A stretch of 64,000 bases of DNA, taken from Umbilicaria muhlenbergii. Its lineage: Eukaryota > Ascomycota > Lecanoromycetes > Umbilicariales > Umbilicariaceae. Under the pieces are notes generated by a model. The model was not told the DNA's origin, did no database searches, and saw nothing but the letters and a program-made list of their open reading frames with translations. Shown here in pieces: positions 34,194 to 45,894 of this stretch (positions within the stretch are counted from its first letter, which is position 1; the number at the start of each line of letters is the position of its first letter). A program made the position numbers and the translations under genes. The DNA lies in the NCBI GenBank assembly GCA_000611775.1, contig KK106984.1, positions 2,204,580 to 2,268,579 of the forward strand, written 5' to 3'.

Positions 34194-35862
34194 GGTGAGG
34201 CTCGAGTACCCCTGAAGAGGCCCCGAAGATATAGTAGGGCTGAAGATGCAAAACACTCTTGGCCATTTCTCATACCGATGTTGAACTCTCACAAACAAGA
34301 AGACCCTCCTTAATCGACTCAGTTGCATCAAGGGAATCCGAATCAGCGTCCGAGGTTGGCCAAAGAAGCTTGAAGATGGTGTGGTTCTCGGACAAATGTT
34401 GCAGCAACCCTTGCAAATGTCTTATTTCTCGTTCTGATTCGTAGTTGGGATCGTTACAATCCATCAGCATTCTGAGCAACCAAACAATTGGAGACATGCT
34501 GCGTACATCCAAAAGATCTTCGCAGATGTCGTCTCCCTAACTCACGTTAATCGTTCCATCGAGCTGTCGCCGCTGCTGGTCGACGGAAGATGTTTGGCTA
34601 AATGTTAATCTGTCGATTCGTAGGGTTCCTATACAACCGACGTATACGATCGCTCTTTCTCACTTTCGCTGCGTCAGTATGTCTATCTATACCTTGATCT
34701 CCCGGTCGTTGCACGGACCTGACTGCTCACTTCTTATGCCAGATCACCACGAGGAGGTTGGAATTGATATTCAATGTAAGCAACCGACGAAGAAGGATAA
34801 CGAATCTGAGCTTGCTGCAATATCCAAGCTGGGTACCACTGTGTAAGATCAGCACGACCGCTATGATAAGACGGCTTTTGGGAAATGCTTACAGCTATAT
34901 TGTGGAGCTTCGAGACCTTGCGCCGTGTATAGATACACCAGCTCACTGCTCAGAGTATTACATAGCTTCGCTCACCAGCTATTCTGAGGCATCATTAGAC
35001 ATCCTTATCATCCTTAATATCTGCAAAAGTTGTCATCTCAACCGCCTCTTTCTCCGAGTCTTCCAAACTTGTTGCAGCCGATGAACATATTAAAGGACGC
35101 CTCTACTCGATAGCAGAGCCGGCCTAACTTTTCACAGTTTCTAATCAATGTTGCCTCTACATACCAGAGTATCTGTTCCTTTACCTTTCTATTTCTTTAT
35201 TGGTAAGGCTTAGAAGAGTATATCTTCCTAACATCTCCTCGTGAGTGTATTTCTCCGAATCTTCCTCTCCCCGTACGGAATTCGGAGCCAAATAGGATTG
35301 TTGGAGGCTTGCAGCTTATATCTCCGGTACCCGTCGGTTTTTGTACGGATATAGGTTGCTGTGGCCTCTTTGTTTTGCTGCATAGTACAGTTCGAAAGAC
35401 GGTCCTATTACATTCGAAGCAGAGAAAGTGGGCTAATGTGATGCCCGTACTGTCGATGTAAGGTAAAGCTATCATCGAGATCTCTAAGGTCAGCATCAGA
35501 CATCTGTTCAAGGGATCAGAAGGCTAGAACGCACGTATAAGGGTCCATCAGTATCAGATGCATGAGACGCGGTGATGAGGGTGCTGACACAATATAAGAT
35601 TTTACCACCCTATTACAGCTAGTTGCCAAGGGCAGCATGACAATGCATGGTGTTGTGGACTCCGAAGCACATCTCTAACTCTGTGCATGCTTTTCAGCAC
35701 CTTCTCAAGATTGGCCTGACTGCGTCTGGGAGGAAGTCAAGCTCTCCGACCTCATTCCAGTGAAGAGAAGCCAGGCTTCGTCCAGCGGATAGTGGTCGAC
35801 CGTGTTAGAGCGATTGTCCAGCTGATCCAGGGAAGGATGATGTTTGAGACCGTCTTGTTGCT
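34194..35862 (-). pseudogene. Cluster of coding-like fragments, possible decayed or heavily spliced gene
   Basis: No family recognised. On the minus strand several non-adjacent pieces look protein-coding and end at plausible splice sites: 35862 downward (CAG acceptor, then QQDGLKHHPSLDQLDNR...), 35511 downward (an open frame of about 100 codons), about 35075-34985 (TSLEDSEKEAVEMTTF...), about 34600-34556 (STSSGDSSMERL), and 34481 to about 34275 (DCNDPNYESEREIRHLQG...). The last two join in phase across a GTGAGT...CTCAG intron, and the final piece can splice at 34274 to a short exon ending near 34194. I could not connect the rest without stops. It may be a rapidly evolving multi-exon gene or a relic; both readings remain open. 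Confidence 0.25.
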
Positions 35863-36792
35863 GTCAGTTTGGAACGGAAATGCCAATGTCCTGTTCGTGA
35901 AAATTCTCCTCTATTAGCAGGCCGCCGAGCAACTTGGCTTCACTTGATTGGACGGCTGTTCTCGATTCACTCTTGAAAAATCTCATACATTATATCATTT
36001 GGGATATGACAAATGAGAAGTGTATACGGTGGGAGGTGTTGGTCCTCTGGACCGGGGTGATCCGGTGTGTGAGGCAGGTAAAAGCTGAGGGACAACAGGC
36101 GAGATCCACGGCATCACTGAATTGGAAAATCGCAGTCACATCGATTACTAAGATTCACACATTTAAGTTAATCCATTTCAGCGGACGGCAGTACTACGGC
36201 GTAAGACTTTGTTCAACAGACGTGCTGTCACGAAGCACTTGTACGCGAGTCAAAGAGCAAGGTGCAATAAGAGAGCCAAGGCGCTTTTGTTTGAATGCTT
36301 TGTGATTGCTTCATGATTGCAAGAAGAAACCATGGGCACTTAGCAAATAAACCACCATCCACCCTCTATCTAGCTTTCGAAGAAATGAAAGCATAGACCA
36401 GTCATTGTAAGTGTCACAACGGACTGTTGATTATGAAAGTCGAACAAGTCGAATCCAAGACAACTCGATACCCTAGCACTTGCTGTCAATGAATAATATG
36501 ACGCCGTGTTTCGAACGACTAAAAAACAGAACGACCTTTGCCAACACGACTTCTGTTCGTAGGTATGCGCCGATATTTGACCGCCTGGACAGAGGGGCCA
36601 CTAAGAAAGAGCACGGTTGTGTCTAACACAACGCAAAAGTCAGAACTCTTCAAGTTCGCCCAGACCCCCTCCACATCTTCCATAAAAGGGCCAGAAAGGG
36701 GCTTAAAGGACAGTCCCCTAAGTGCCAAGTTGAAAAGCTACACACTTACCAGTATCACGATCCTAGAAGGGCTGGAAGGCTTATGTTAGCCA
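35863..36792. other. Intergenic, AT-richer, no gene seen
   Basis: A 123-codon plus-strand ORF at 35934-36305 has no compositional or domain support. The remainder holds only short ORFs. Presumed 3' flank of the RBM39-like gene. Confidence 0.4.
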
Positions 36793-38740
36793 CTAGATAG
36801 CTTTAGAAAATAAACTCCTGTAGACTGCATCTACGACTGGCTGAGCGCTGATTTGTCGACCTCCGAAGAATCTGCCGTTGAGACCCTTGATGGCATTTTC
36901 GCCGCCCTGGACCTTGTCGAACTTGAGGTATATGTCGCCCTGGGTGTTGGAATCTAATGCTATGTGAACGACGTGACCATACTTTTCTTCGCACTCAGCT
37001 CGGACGTCGTCTTCAAGTTCCTTGATCCATGCTTCTCCTTCCTCCCTGATTTGATATTAGCATGATTCCACTGCATGATGAAGATCCAACTTACTCTGCA
37101 GGGTTGAACATGTTCCGCAACAGAACGCATCTGCTTGCCATATTAACGCTGACTGGTAGAGGCTTTGTCTCCGCCTTCGGTTTGGCCATCTGACGCTTCT
37201 CGGCAGCGCCGTTGGTTTCTGGTGTGGGCTCATCTGTTCTCGCTAGCTTCCGCATCAATGCATCTCTGCTATAGTTATTGAAGTTCACACCGGCGACATC
37301 TGTGTCATCAAGGGCGCTTGCTCCTCCAGCGCCTTTGTCGTTGTCCCGGCCTCCGGCACGGTCGAAGGCGCCACCGGCTCCACCAGCCTGAGCACCTCGG
37401 CCCCCATGGCCAGAGAACGCGGATCCTTGGAACTGGCGTTGTTGCTCCTGTCCTTGGAAGCGCTGAAGAAGGTTGGCAGTCGATTCGGGGGTAAACTTAT
37501 CGTTACCAAGGCCGACTCGAATAGGACGCCCGGCAAGGTCGAATCCATTCATCTTCTCTAGAGCCTCTCTTGCCTGGTTCGGATCACGGAACCTAAACCG
37601 ACGATTAGAAACCTAGTCTGGTGAAAATTTTACAGATGTACTTACTGAACAAAGCCGTAACCCCTACTTCGCCCTTGCTCCTCTTTCTGTAGCTGCACGA
37701 ACTCAAGTTCGCCAAAAGGCTCGAATACGTTCTGCAAGTCACTTTCAGTGATGCTGAAATGGATGTTTCCTACATAAAGCCTATGAAATGGAATCTGATT
37801 CGGGTTATTGCTGGTAGCTTCCGGGTTCCGGGCTTGGCGATTCTTCTCTGCCTCCGTAAGCTGAGCGATGATGGGAATGCCTAGAAGTTTCTGGCCCGTG
37901 AGTTGAATAGCCAATGGGACAGATTCCTCCTGTTTGAATTCAACATAGCCGACCCTAGGCTGTATTAGCATAGATAGAGTGATAGAGGGAAAAGAAATGC
38001 TGTTACCCCTTGGACCGCCCACTAACTCTATCCTTGACAATCTGGGCCTCCTTTACTGGACCGACCTTCTCGAAGAATGCAATTAGCTCTTTAGTCCTCA
38101 ATCTAGCTGCTAGCTGTTGTACAAAGACGGTGCGGCGGTCACGCTCGTCCTCAGTAAGCTGTGGAGTTGGAGATTTGCTCTTGGCCCTCTTCGGGCTTGG
38201 TGTCCGCTTGCGACCTCCATTCCTCTCCCGGCGAGGGCTTCGGTCCCGCACTCGGTCATCATCCCTATCATCGCGGCGGCTTCGGCCTCCAGGGCGGTAG
38301 TATCTATCATCGTTAGGCGATCTTGATCGAGTACGTGTGCGCCCACCACCACGGTAATAGTCCCCGCCCGATCCACGCACATCATCATCGGGATCAGCAG
38401 AATCTCTGTGACGACGGGAATTACGTCTATCACTATCACGGCTCCGGCTCCTTCGTCTGCTCCGGTGGCTTCCGTTGGCACTTCCGCGCTCGCTCCTCGA
38501 GCTCTTCATCACTTCATCACCGTCCGCATTCTTATCCCTCTTGCCCCTCTCCCTACTCCTATCACGCCGCTTTCGGTCGCGATCACGGTCCCGACTACCA
38601 TCGCGATGACGGTCACGGTCTCGTCGATCACTACGATCGCTCTTGTGACGGTCTTCGCGATCTTTGGGAAGAGAACCCTTCTCGTTGGTAGTTGCGTTGG
38701 CGGTGGAATCTAAAAGTGCTTCGACGTCAAGACCTGACAT
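36793..38740 (-). CDS. RS-domain splicing factor with three RRMs (RBM39/Rsd1-like)
   Basis: This is an SR-like splicing factor that in the RBM39 family bridges U2AF and SF3b. Exons: 38740-38007, 37954-37646, 37592-37095 and 37045-36793 (597 aa). Residues 20-190 are an Arg-Ser/Arg-Asp domain ([19 protein letters not shown]...). RRM1 starts [22 protein letters not shown] and crosses the first intron at RSKGVGYVEF. RRM2 is [21 protein letters not shown] with [20 protein letters not shown] across the second intron. The third, C-terminal domain has [13 protein letters not shown] and GRFFGGRQI; its R-x-F type loop marks a U2AF-homology motif (UHM), which binds tryptophan-containing ligands rather than RNA. 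Domain order matches human RBM39 and S. pombe Rsd1. Confidence 0.95.
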
Positions 38741-39424
38741 TTTGTCGGTATTTGAAGACTCCGTAAGGTCTACTGGTTGGGGGGCCAGAAGGGGTTCTTC
38801 ACTTTGGGCTGGTCAGAGCGGTCACGGCTGTGAAAACGGTTGAGCAAACCCTTTTCAGATCTGTCCTGCGACGGGGAAAAAGCGTTACGTTTGATATGGC
38901 CGGCCGAGCTTTGGATGATCGACGCAAGTGGATAGAGGATCGTGTCCTTGGGAGTGGTGAAATTCGAAGGATGGTGGTGAGTGGGTTGAAGTTGAAGTTC
39001 GAGATGATGAAAATCGAGCTCCTTCGGCAGGGATTAAGCCGTGTGTCACGTGTTGAATTTGACTTTCCTGGTCGTGCATGTATCGGAGTAATCTCACCAA
39101 CATAAAACCTTGATCTTTCTGCTGCAAAGGATTGGAGACGACAAAGTGGTACGGGTTTTTGATTTGATTGATGCATGATGGCAGGCACTCTCGGTTCATT
39201 AGTATTATTATGTACTTTATCTATCGATCATAATCGTGAGTTTCTCCGATCAGCACGATGGTATCACGCCAAAGCGGTATCAACACAATGAGAAGTTGGG
39301 CTCGGCCATCTGTAACCCCCTTAAGAACGCCAAACGCTGCATAACGATCCTGCTCCTGTTCCAGTATGCCACACCTTTTTCGGCTTAATCCTAGCAACTA
39401 TAAACACGAAGAAGATGTATCGCT
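38741..39424. other. Intergenic between SCS7 and the RBM39-like gene
   Basis: About 680 bp. Overlapping ORFs of 80-130 codons on both strands have no recognisable features. The right part is the SCS7 3' flank and the left part the splicing-factor promoter. Confidence 0.45.
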
Positions 39425-40712
39425 TCAGGCCGCCTTTGCAGCCTTCGACGGTGCAAGCTCTGTACCAAATACTCGATCCCAAAAGCGGCTGGTGACACCA
39501 AAGCCATTCTCATAATCCGCAAAGTGGTGTTGAAGGTGGTACTTCTTGAGTTCGCGGTAATACGAGGGAAGCCTGAAGCAAATGTCAGCAGCGTTCATGT
39601 ACGGATAAGGGCGAAAAACATACGTTCGGTGGTGGAGGAAGTAATGGGTGAGGTCGTAGCATATGTATCCGAATACTCCGCCGCAGTAGACAGCAGTTGC
39701 TGCGTACCAATTGTAGAAAAAGACTGTGTGCGCCAGCTTCCAGAACGGGGCCGCAAGTACAACAAATAAAGTAGGTGGCATGACAAGTCGCAATTTGTCC
39801 ATCGGAAGGTAATGATGAATGCCGTGGAGGAGAAAGTGAGCGGTTATACCAACGCGATTATCAGGGAGATACCTAATTTCGGATCAGCATTTGGTAAAAA
39901 CGAGCCAGTGGCATGGGTACTGACTTGTCTACGTGGAACAAGCATCTATGCAGTCCATATTCCACTAACGTCCAAATACATAACCCCACACTCCAGTAGG
40001 TGGCAAGTTGAGTGAAATTCGACAGGCCTTGAAATGCCAAGTAGGTGCCGTACGACACAGGTGGTAGCCACACCATGGGAACCACCCACCATGCTGTCTT
40101 ACTTAGCGGCTCAAGAAAATTGCCAAACAGAGGAGCCGACTCGCCGCCTTTGTAATGTCGAGGTCGATGGACCTGCTCGAGGTAGAACTCCTTGCTGAAT
40201 CCACCGTTCCAGACCTGCATCAAGAGCGGTCGATTGAGGTCCAGAAACTTGTGTGTGCGGTAATCTGAGTGCGGATCTGTCTCCACGGACAAGTCTTCCG
40301 CAGACGATAGACCAGTGGTAGCATAGACCGGCTTCATGGCGACACCATTCGCAGCTCCGTTTGCTTTCAACTCTGCCATACCTGCTTTGTTGGGTGGAAG
40401 TGGTAGAATATCCATCGGGTGTTGGCTTTCCGTTGCAGTCTCCATTATCGGGTCATTTGCCACAAAGCCAATCAGATGGTCGTCCAGTATCTCATAAGCC
40501 GCCTCTGAATGTGTATGTGATATTTCGTCGCCCATTATCTCGGAAATGTCCTTGCCTCCATATTCGACAATCAGGTCCCCTCCACCAGGATGATCATCAA
40601 GGAACGGTGTGATGTCATAGACCTTGGTGCCCCTTGTAACGTAGCATGACTTGGATGTATTCCGGGACTTGACGTCTGCTTGGAGAATGGTAGGTAGCGT
40701 TCGGCCAGGCAT
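39425..40712 (-). CDS. SCS7: Sphingolipid/fatty-acid alpha-hydroxylase with cytochrome b5 domain
   Basis: Scs7 hydroxylates the very-long-chain fatty acid of ceramide at C2, in the ER membrane. Exons: 40712-39925, 39872-39624 and 39572-39425 (394 aa). The N-terminal cytochrome b5 domain has TKVYDITPFLDDHPGGGDLI (heme His) and THSEAAYEILDDHLIG (second heme His region). The di-iron hydroxylase part carries its His clusters in order: YGLHRCLFHVDK, HFLLHGIHHYLPMD, HYFLHHR and YHLQHHFADYENGFGV. Two of these are completed only by splicing: the donor at 39924 is GTCAGT, a weaker form, and the joins give DKYLPDNRVG and HHRTLPSYYREL. Hydrophobic helices between clusters (WWVVPMVWLPPVSYGTYLAF) fit a membrane enzyme. 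Confidence 0.96.
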
Positions 40713-42075
40713 TGCGGGTTGCGCTCAACACGGAGGGAGCGAGTTAGACAGAGTACCAGTAGCAGTGGCGACGATACCAATACCCGTCTCAGTTTCCAAG
40801 ATCTCAGGTACGACGGCTGAGTTCAGATATGAAGATGAAAGAAGGAGCCGTCGTAGGTAGTTTATTTCGTATGAGTTACAGATATGTATGGGATGAGTCC
40901 CGAAACCCTTTTCGGGTGGCGACGCGGATCGGGACGGCTAAGCTTCCGTTTGCCGAGATGTAGTTTGTTTTCAACGTCACCTCATCATCGACCCCTGATG
41001 ATCATCAGCGTGCTTCAACGTTCCGATATCAAGTCGGTCAAAGACTGTGTGGTCGTCCTTACGGATTCAATGGAGGAACCCTAGCCTCTGATACGCGGGC
41101 ACATCCACTATGTCTTTCTACGTTGCTAATTTGCGATATAGTTCTTTCTCAATGTGTTCTTCGAACCCTTGGTCGTCCTGCTTTGCAAAATGATGTTACG
41201 CTTTGGGTATCTTCTTTGATGTTACGTTTGAATCTCATTCTTATGAGACTACTGCATACCCTGTAATGCTTTGTGAAAGCTCAGTTTACTTGCTTTTGTC
41301 TTCGCTATGCCTAAACAGAGGAGGATTCTATCTTGCAGAGCACACGTTGGATACGCCAAGGGGTCACAAATAATGCACACTAAGTACATGGACTTCGAAA
41401 TGAATGTTGAGCTCTCCCTCGGACTCATGAAATCTAGCCAGCAACCCCGGAATCAGGCTCCTTAAATCGTTGACGTGGCCGTCATCTGGGCACATTCAAA
41501 AAAGCTAACGACGTAAACAAGGATGGGACTTCAGCATTTGTATGCTTGGACTGCCAGTGAACGTCCCAAAGCTGCACACTCTTAATTCAGGGCATCGTTT
41601 GGGTTGTCGGCCGGGGAAGTTCATGCTCATTCGAACAAGTGCTGACAGTCTTGAACATGTAGCAGTGTCATTGTAATCATAGGTTTTTGTGCCTGGCTCG
41701 TTGCAGTCCCAAAGTTGATGCCGCTTCGATACTCGCCTAATTAGCAAGCTCGTTGCGATGTTGAAGCTCAATTTCGGTTTATGCCTTCCACTCCGGATCT
41801 ACATAACACATGAGACCTACCACTGCACCTTTACACATGCACTTCCTCGACAATTAGAAGAATGCTAGCTTGTGCATACGCTGCCTTAGTAGGCTTGATC
41901 ACTATCTGCGCAGACATTGTGCTACATTCTGTGGCCGTCGTGTTATGGTGTCTTTGGGACTGGACAGTGTTCTACACTTAGAGGATCCATCATCCGTTCT
42001 CGGACAGATCGAACGCAGCGCACATTGATTGTTCACCAACAGTTCCGATATTTCCTGTGTTCAGCTCCATACGAA
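40713..42075. other. Intergenic, divergent promoters of SCS7 and the unknown large gene
   Basis: About 1.36 kb. An 88-codon minus-strand ORF at 41505-41771 has no domain or partner exon and is not called. The plus-strand frame of the next gene is open from 41917, but the first 53 codons look non-conserved. Confidence 0.45.
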
Positions 42076-45000
42076 ATGGACCAGCTGCATGAGATGGCCG
42101 CAGTAACCTTTCGTCAAGATCTTCACGATTCCCCGACAGACGAACACGGTAAGCTTTCTACACGCATGTGTCAGATAATGGATCCGGTCATTTCTAGTCA
42201 TCGGTCACCGTATGCTACTAGCAGCTTGAATGCCTCATTGCGGCAAAATTGGCCTTCTCAAGACGGAAACGACGTCGAGGTACCGGCCTCACTTTCGAGT
42301 ATCGACGGTAGTTCTCGTTCAAGATCTTCAAGTCTGATGTCATACCCGAGTCGACTTCTAGATGATCAGGTCATCGCTATGACAAATGCTTCCGGGGAGA
42401 ACATACAGCCATCTCTCTTGGCATCTACGACAATTCCTGCAGACGACCATCAATCTTCCGACTATCGCGGAACAAGCGAGCAGTACGACTTTTCTGTCGA
42501 CATGCGAACGGAAGACGGTGCAGACATTGAAGAAGATCGGGAGCATGTCGACACATTGTCAGATGGTGTATACCTACACTGTGCTGCCTCTAACAGCTTC
42601 ATTGGCGTACCACTTTCTGGCACTTCACTACCGCACGCCCCCCGTACTTCAGACTCAGGTGCAATCATAGTGATCTCTGACGACGATGATACAGAAGACG
42701 ACATATCCATACCAACGCAGACACTTCAGGCACCAGGATTATTCCATAATGTTGATGTTTTACCCTTCCAGGACACTCATGGTGCGCATGTCGATCAAAA
42801 TCAGGACCATCCAGACCACAGTTCAGCCAACCCACAGCAACCTCAAGGCTTCAGAGCTCTGAGCACACCAAACCCTGCGTTTAATGTCCAAGGTGCACCG
42901 CTTAGAACTTCTCTAAGGCAAAGCTCCGTCTTACGATATTCAAACCTCAGGGAGGGCAGAGCGAGAACCAATATCGCTGACTTTGATGTTATGGTTATCA
43001 CTCGAGAGAGTAGTACCACTATTGAATCTGCGCGGAGCTCAGCAGACCCGGAAGTTCAAAAAGAGCCTCAAGCCGACAGTGCTGCAGCTAAGATAACCGG
43101 CGTTTTTCAGAGTTGGCTTGTCGAGGCCTATGTGGCTGACGTGCAGCGGGCGGAATGGGAGGAGTTGGCCAAAAGCCAGCGTGATGACAAGAGCAGCGGC
43201 AGCGTTTGGACGAAAGACATGTTACTTAGGAACGTCAAGAGGCAAATACAGGCAAAGCTCCAAGGTAGGTATCCTGGCTGAGTTTGCACTATACCTTTGT
43301 TGATAAGAACCGTAGATGGCCATGTCTTTATCCTCCAGAAGCTGCCGCCTTCAATTTACAAAGCCAAGCCCACAACGTGCGGGCATCCTTTATGTCCTGC
43401 GCCGAAGCAACGACCATCTGTGCCACGGATACAGCCTGGAGCGTACAGATTGAGCCTGGAGCCCATGACTCATCTGAAATGGCCGGATATCCCGCTTGCT
43501 GCTATGTATACCGTTACGGATATCGAAAGATCAACCGGCAAGAAGGACTCTCTTTGCGGCAGGGGAAAAGAAGGGGTTATGTGGTATTGCCTTTCTTGTG
43601 TGGAAAACCTCTGGGACGGAGTAGGAATGCTTGAAACGGCGCCTAATAAGGAGGATTACCGACGAAAGCGCTCACGGCCACCTCGTAGCAAGGCTCCGGA
43701 TCTATCTCTTGTGGCGCCTGGTGAACCTTGTGTACTGCCGATGGGTCGTCAATCTGGCTCAGAAACCGCAGCATTCCCGCCAGCTTCAGCAACCAGAATA
43801 GTCCCACCCCCGCGAGCGAATGCAGCCTTCCTGCCCAGTTCCGCAGTGGCAGATTTGTCGCTTGTGGCAGCTGGAGAACCCTATGCATCGCCATTCGGTC
43901 GTCCTTTCGGTCCAGGAAGCGCCGCAGTCCCGCCTGCTTCACCATTGGCAGCATTTCCACGCAACTCAGCTAACGCAGTGTTTTCGCCACATGCTCACAG
44001 TGCCTTATTGCCGATTGCACCAGGCCCACTAGCAATTTCGGGCAGCGGCGGTCAAGAGAGGCGTTCCGTCGTATCAACCATTGGTGATAGACACCAACAT
44101 GGCACACTCGGCTCTCCATCTCCACACCCACGCACAGGGCCACCTCAACGCCGATTCCTGATACCTCAGAGTCGCGTCCAGCGTTTTCCCAGCAACATCG
44201 TCACCCAAGGAGACAGACCTTTAGATGATATCTCACGTGCTAGGCCCAGGGGACCCACTAGAAGCACTATTCTCGGAGCGTTTCCAACAGTAGAACAATC
44301 TCCACCATTCAAACCACACCAAAGTGCCGGCATCAACGACGCTTACTCTCCAACTTCAAACTCCCATCAAGCCGACGACGATTCCTCCCCCACTGTTCCG
44401 TCCCTCAAACCCCACAACGACTGGCCTCCTTCCATCCCGATACTAGCCTCCATCTCGCAGTTCATCTACCCCGAAACCCGTCACGATCCCACCAACACCG
44501 GCTACTACGCCCTTTCATCCCCGCAAATATACGCGCTCAGGAAATGGAAAGCCGTACACACCTATGCCGCTATCTTCGAAAACGACGCCAATCGCGAAAT
44601 GATGGAACGAGATGGCCTACATTATGACTACGAGGAAGCGGGTGGTGTTGGAGAGATCTATCAGAGTGGCGAGGAGAGGAAGACCAGAGGCATTATGGAG
44701 ATTGGAGGCTTAGTCGTTGAGGTCAAGGCGGAGGAAGTCAAGGGGAGAAAGTTGAGCGAGGTTTTGAAGGTCGTGGATAAGAGGATCGAGGAGGAGTGGG
44801 TGGAGCAGGGGTGGGTGGATCAGGGTCCGCCGGTTACGGCTTGGGGGAGGAGGAGGAAGAGATTGAGTGGGAAGGAGAGGGAGGGGGAGGGGGAGGGGAG
44901 GAAGAAGGTTAAGCTGACGTTGAAGATGGGGGTGGGGAAGAGGGAGGAGGGGAGTGCGGATGAGGCGGATTGGGAGGGGTATGGGGAGGATAGTGATGGG

Positions 45001-45093
45001 GAGGGTGAGGGCCAAGGGGGGAAGGGGGTTAAGTTGACGTTGAAGATGGGGTCTGGGAAGGGGGTTGTGGATGGGGTAGGGGGTCAATGTTAA
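42076..45093 (+). CDS. Large protein with SUMO-interaction-like motif and Cys-rich finger-like block (function unknown)
   Basis: I do not recognise a named family. Exons are 42076-43264 and 43316-45093 (988 aa; an earlier in-frame Met at 41917 would add 53). The N-terminal third is Ser-rich and acidic and carries AIIVISDDDDTEDD near residue 196, a textbook SUMO-interaction motif. A short helical block follows (SWLVEAYVADVQRAEWEELA). After the intron comes a Cys/His block: TCGHPLCPAP, IQPGAYRLSLEPM, then MWYCLSCVENLW, about 75 residues later. The spacing loosely recalls PARP-type zinc fingers but is not a clean match. After a Pro-rich linker is a folded-looking segment (ISQFIYPETRHDPTNTGYYAL...KWKAVHTYAAIFENDANREMM). 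The tail has two copies of VKLTLKMG within acidic/basic runs. A chromatin or nuclear role is inference. Confidence 0.75.
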
Positions 45094-45894
45094 AATGAAA
45101 TTCGAGGCGAAAGTCTGTGAGAGAGGGTTTGGTGGGAGAGTTGGATCGTAAGCTGGTTCTGGAGATCTGCTTCGAGGCATGCGAGAAAGTAGCGCAGCAC
45201 TTGTCGGACTTCTCTCTCCTCTCCTGCTTCATAGAAGCGCTGCCACTTACGGATTATCACGACACATCACCACTGTAGCGGTGAATCAAGGAACCGTCAT
45301 CCCATATTATCTAAGGTACTCCTCCACTCCTCACTCCGCCTCGTCGTCCTGCCCGCAACCTCGCTTGCAACTTCTGTGCGACCCCACAGCACAGCCGAGC
45401 CGCATCGCCATACATAGCCTTACCGTGGACGCCGTGCAAGCGAGGTCCTCGGAGTACAGCGCCGCACAGCCTTCGCCTCAGCCCGAGCCTTGTGAGCACC
45501 GCCTTTTGTGTAAGGATTATTCCGTAGGGGGAAATTATGCAGGGCCCTGTAGCTGTAGACCGCATGGTTGTATATACAGGGCGTTCTGATAAATGAAATA
45601 TGGTACAGCACGCCCCAGGCCGCGGGGCGTGTTTGCCTCTATAGTATGGGTGCGGGGGTTCTAGTACGGCCCGTTCGATTCAGTTCCGGCGGTCAATACA
45701 AAGGGGGTTTGCCCTCGCCCTCGCCCTCTCCTCGCCTCGCTGCTGCTTTCTGCCTTGGTGCAAAGAGTGCCTCCTCCACTGTTTCCACCTCCCCTCGGTC
45801 CGGTTGCGCACTCGCCTTCAACCGCGCACTCGATGCACACGCCCGCGCGTCCTAGGCCCTGACGCCCCCCTTGCTGCCTCCCAGGAAAGGTTCG
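45094..45894. other. Intergenic between convergent genes
   Basis: About 800 bp. A 136-codon plus-strand ORF at 45179-45589 is Cys- and Ser-rich, without signal peptide, intron or known motif, and is not called. There is a short CGCCCT repeat near 45712. Base skew flips here from G-rich to C-rich on the plus strand. Confidence 0.45.

Noticed and set aside
41505-41771. 88-codon minus-strand ORF
   Set aside because: No start context, no family, no adjoining exon found.
45179-45589. 136-codon Cys-containing plus-strand ORF
   Set aside because: No signal peptide or conserved pattern; lies in a convergent 3' region with strong base skew.
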